Origin: Buchnera aphidicola (Muscaphis stroyani) | GTDB lineage: Bacteria > Pseudomonadota > Gammaproteobacteria > Enterobacterales > Enterobacteriaceae | Reading direction: 5' to 3' | Assembly: GCF_005080865.1 (NCBI RefSeq) | Contig: NZ_CP034861.1 | Coordinates: 310,001-374,000, forward strand | DNA: 64,000 nucleotides | Shown: one piece after another, positions 62,844 to 64,000 of the stretch | Layout: every line of letters begins with the position of its first letter | Position numbering within the stretch: position 1 is the stretch's first letter | Notes under the pieces: model-generated | What the model saw: the letters and a program-made list of their open reading frames with translations, nothing else | What the model was told of the DNA's origin: nothing | The model's database searches: none | Program-made: the position numbers and the translations under genes

Positions 62844-63779
62844 GTGACTTTATTTGCAATGTTATTTCCAGGTCAAGGATCTCAATATACAGGAATGTTG
62901 TCTTCTTTTTTTAAAAAAAATAATAGTATTTTAACAAAAACTTTTGATGAAGCGTCTCACTACATTCAATTTAATCTGTTAAAAATAATTCAAGAAGGAC
63001 CAAATTGTAAAATAAATGAAAGTCAGTATACTCAACCTATTATTCTGACTTCATCTGTCGCACTTTATCGACTTTGGAGACATCAAAACGGAAAGAATCC
63101 GTTTTTTATGTCAGGACACAGTTTAGGAGAATATTCAGCTCTAGTTTGTGCTGATTCCATAAATTTTTCAGATGCATTAAAAATTGTACATTTAAGAGGT
63201 AAAATTATGCAAAAAAATGTGATGAATCGGCCCTCTTTAATGCAAGCAATTATTGGATTAGATGAAAAAAAAGTTAAAAAAGCATGTCTAATGGCCTCTA
63301 ATTATGAAACTGCATCTTTAGCAAGTATTAACTCTAAAGATCAAATTGTTATTTCAGGAGATAAAAAAGCTGTTTATAAAGCAGGTTTATATTGTAAAGA
63401 ATACGGAGCTAAAAGCATATTAAATTTAATTGTTAACGTTCCTGCTCATTGTAAACTAATGAAGCCAATCGCTAAAAAATTTGAAAAAATACTAAAAATA
63501 ATCAAAATCCATCCACCAAAAATATCAGTTATTAATAATGTTGATGTCAAATGCGAAAAAACTGAAAAAAAAATTAAAAATGCACTTATTAGACAACTTT
63601 ACAGTGTTGTAAGATGGAAAGAAATTATAGAATTCATGCAAAATAAAAAAAAAATTATTATGTTAGAAGTTGGACCAAATAAAATACTAACTAATTTAAA
63701 TAAAAATCATAAAAATATTGTTTCATTAAATACTAATACTTTAAACAGTTTTATGAAAGCTTTCAAAAAAATTAATTAA
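62844..63779 (+). CDS. fabD: Malonyl-CoA:ACP transacylase
   Basis: FabD loads malonyl onto acyl carrier protein. It has 311 residues (E. coli 309). The start is GTG at 62844, where MTLFAMLFPGQGSQ aligns with E. coli, with AAGGTGAT as ribosome site; a GTG at 62835 inside that site is also in frame but less likely. The active-site Ser93 lies in GHSLGEYSAL, the substrate Arg in LRGKIM, and the catalytic His in VPAHCKLM. fabG follows 5 bp later. fabH and plsX, its usual upstream partners, are not in the 298-bp spacer. Confidence 0.95.
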   Translation: MTLFAMLFPGQGSQYTGMLSSFFKKNNSILTKTFDEASHYIQFNLLKIIQEGPNCKINESQYTQPIILTSSVALYRLWRHQNGKNPFFMSGHSLGEYSALVCADSINFSDALKIVHLRGKIMQKNVMNRPSLMQAIIGLDEKKVKKACLMASNYETASLASINSKDQIVISGDKKAVYKAGLYCKEYGAKSILNLIVNVPAHCKLMKPIAKKFEKILKIIKIHPPKISVINNVDVKCEKTEKKIKNALIRQLYSVVRWKEIIEFMQNKKKIIMLEVGPNKILTNLNKNHKNIVSLNTNTLNSFMKAFKKIN

Positions 63780-63784
63780 AATCT

Positions 63785-64000
63785 ATGAATATTATAAAAA
63801 AAACTGCACTCATAACAGGCGCCAATCAAGGCATAGGAAAAGCAATTTCGAAACAATTAGTAAAAAAAGGAATTAAAGTAATTGGTACATCTACTACCTT
63901 ATCCGGAGTGCATAAAATTAATAATTATTTAAAAAAAAATGGATTTGGTTTGTTATTAGATTTAAGAGACATTGATTCTATTATTCCCACAATTCAACAA
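63785..64000 (+). CDS. fabG: 3-oxoacyl-ACP reductase, 5' part (runs off the right edge)
   Basis: FabG is the NADPH-dependent reductase of fatty-acid elongation, an SDR-family protein. Only 72 codons are visible. The dinucleotide motif TGANQGIGKAI (12-22) and VIGTSTT are typical of FabG, as is the following LDLRDIDSI. It starts 5 bp after fabD, so it is translationally linked. Acyl carrier protein should follow to the right. Confidence 0.95.
   Translation, partial: MNIIKKTALITGANQGIGKAISKQLVKKGIKVIGTSTTLSGVHKINNYLKKNGFGLLLDLRDIDSIIPTIQQ

Overview
The window is 64 kb of very AT-rich DNA (spacers are almost pure A/T) packed with single-copy housekeeping genes. Every gene has a clear gammaproteobacterial (E. 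coli-like) counterpart. There are no insertion sequences, prophage genes, CRISPR arrays or foreign-looking islands. The gene content and order (pgl-mfd-lolCDE-gapA-fldA-phrB-sucAB ... minCDE ... ompA-murJ-pyrC-flgN/flgA-flgB..K-rne-rluC-rpmF-fabDG) is that of Buchnera aphidicola, the obligate intracellular symbiont of aphids. The order resembles the Buchnera of Acyrthosiphon as I remember it, but several loci look eroded, so this is probably a related lineage (inference).

Region by region. 1-9 kb: the 5' part of pgl, a 5'-truncated mfd, the lipoprotein-release transporter lolCDE, then gapA and fldA. 9-19 kb: photolyase phrB, ybgI, the 2-oxoglutarate dehydrogenase genes sucAB, and glycolysis/glycerol genes gpmA, pfkA, glpF, tpiA. 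19-32 kb: ihfB, rpsA, aroA, serC, serS, trxB, infA, aspS, then the zinc permease genes znuBC without znuA, and the murein endopeptidase gene mepM (yebA). 32-43 kb: pykA, zwf, htpX, yoaE, tsaB, minCDE, rsmC. 43-49 kb: tRNA-Leu, tRNA-Cys and tRNA-Ser, then ompA, murJ, pyrC. 48-58 kb: a flagellar hook-basal-body cluster, flgN and flgA facing flgBCDEFGHIJK, with no flgM or flgL. 58-64 kb: rne, rluC, rpmF, fabD and the start of fabG.

The genes give a coherent small metabolism: glycolysis (gapA, gpmA, pfkA, tpiA, pykA), the oxidative pentose phosphate entry (zwf, pgl), the lone 2-oxoglutarate dehydrogenase step, chorismate and serine synthesis for amino acids supplied to the host, and fatty-acid start-up without fabH at its usual place. 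The envelope genes (ompA, lolCDE, murJ, mepM, min) are reduced but still present. The flagellar set makes a rod, rings and hook, and FlgJ has lost its muramidase domain, which fits a secretion-like basal body rather than a motile organ.

Most of what deserves a second look is genome decay or its opposite: gene-sized blank spacers where cmk, cspC or the mfd 5' end are expected, long A and G homopolymers inside intact genes, and short functional motifs that survive in otherwise degenerate sequence, such as the enolase- and PNPase-binding sites of RNase E. I found no convincing previously undescribed system.
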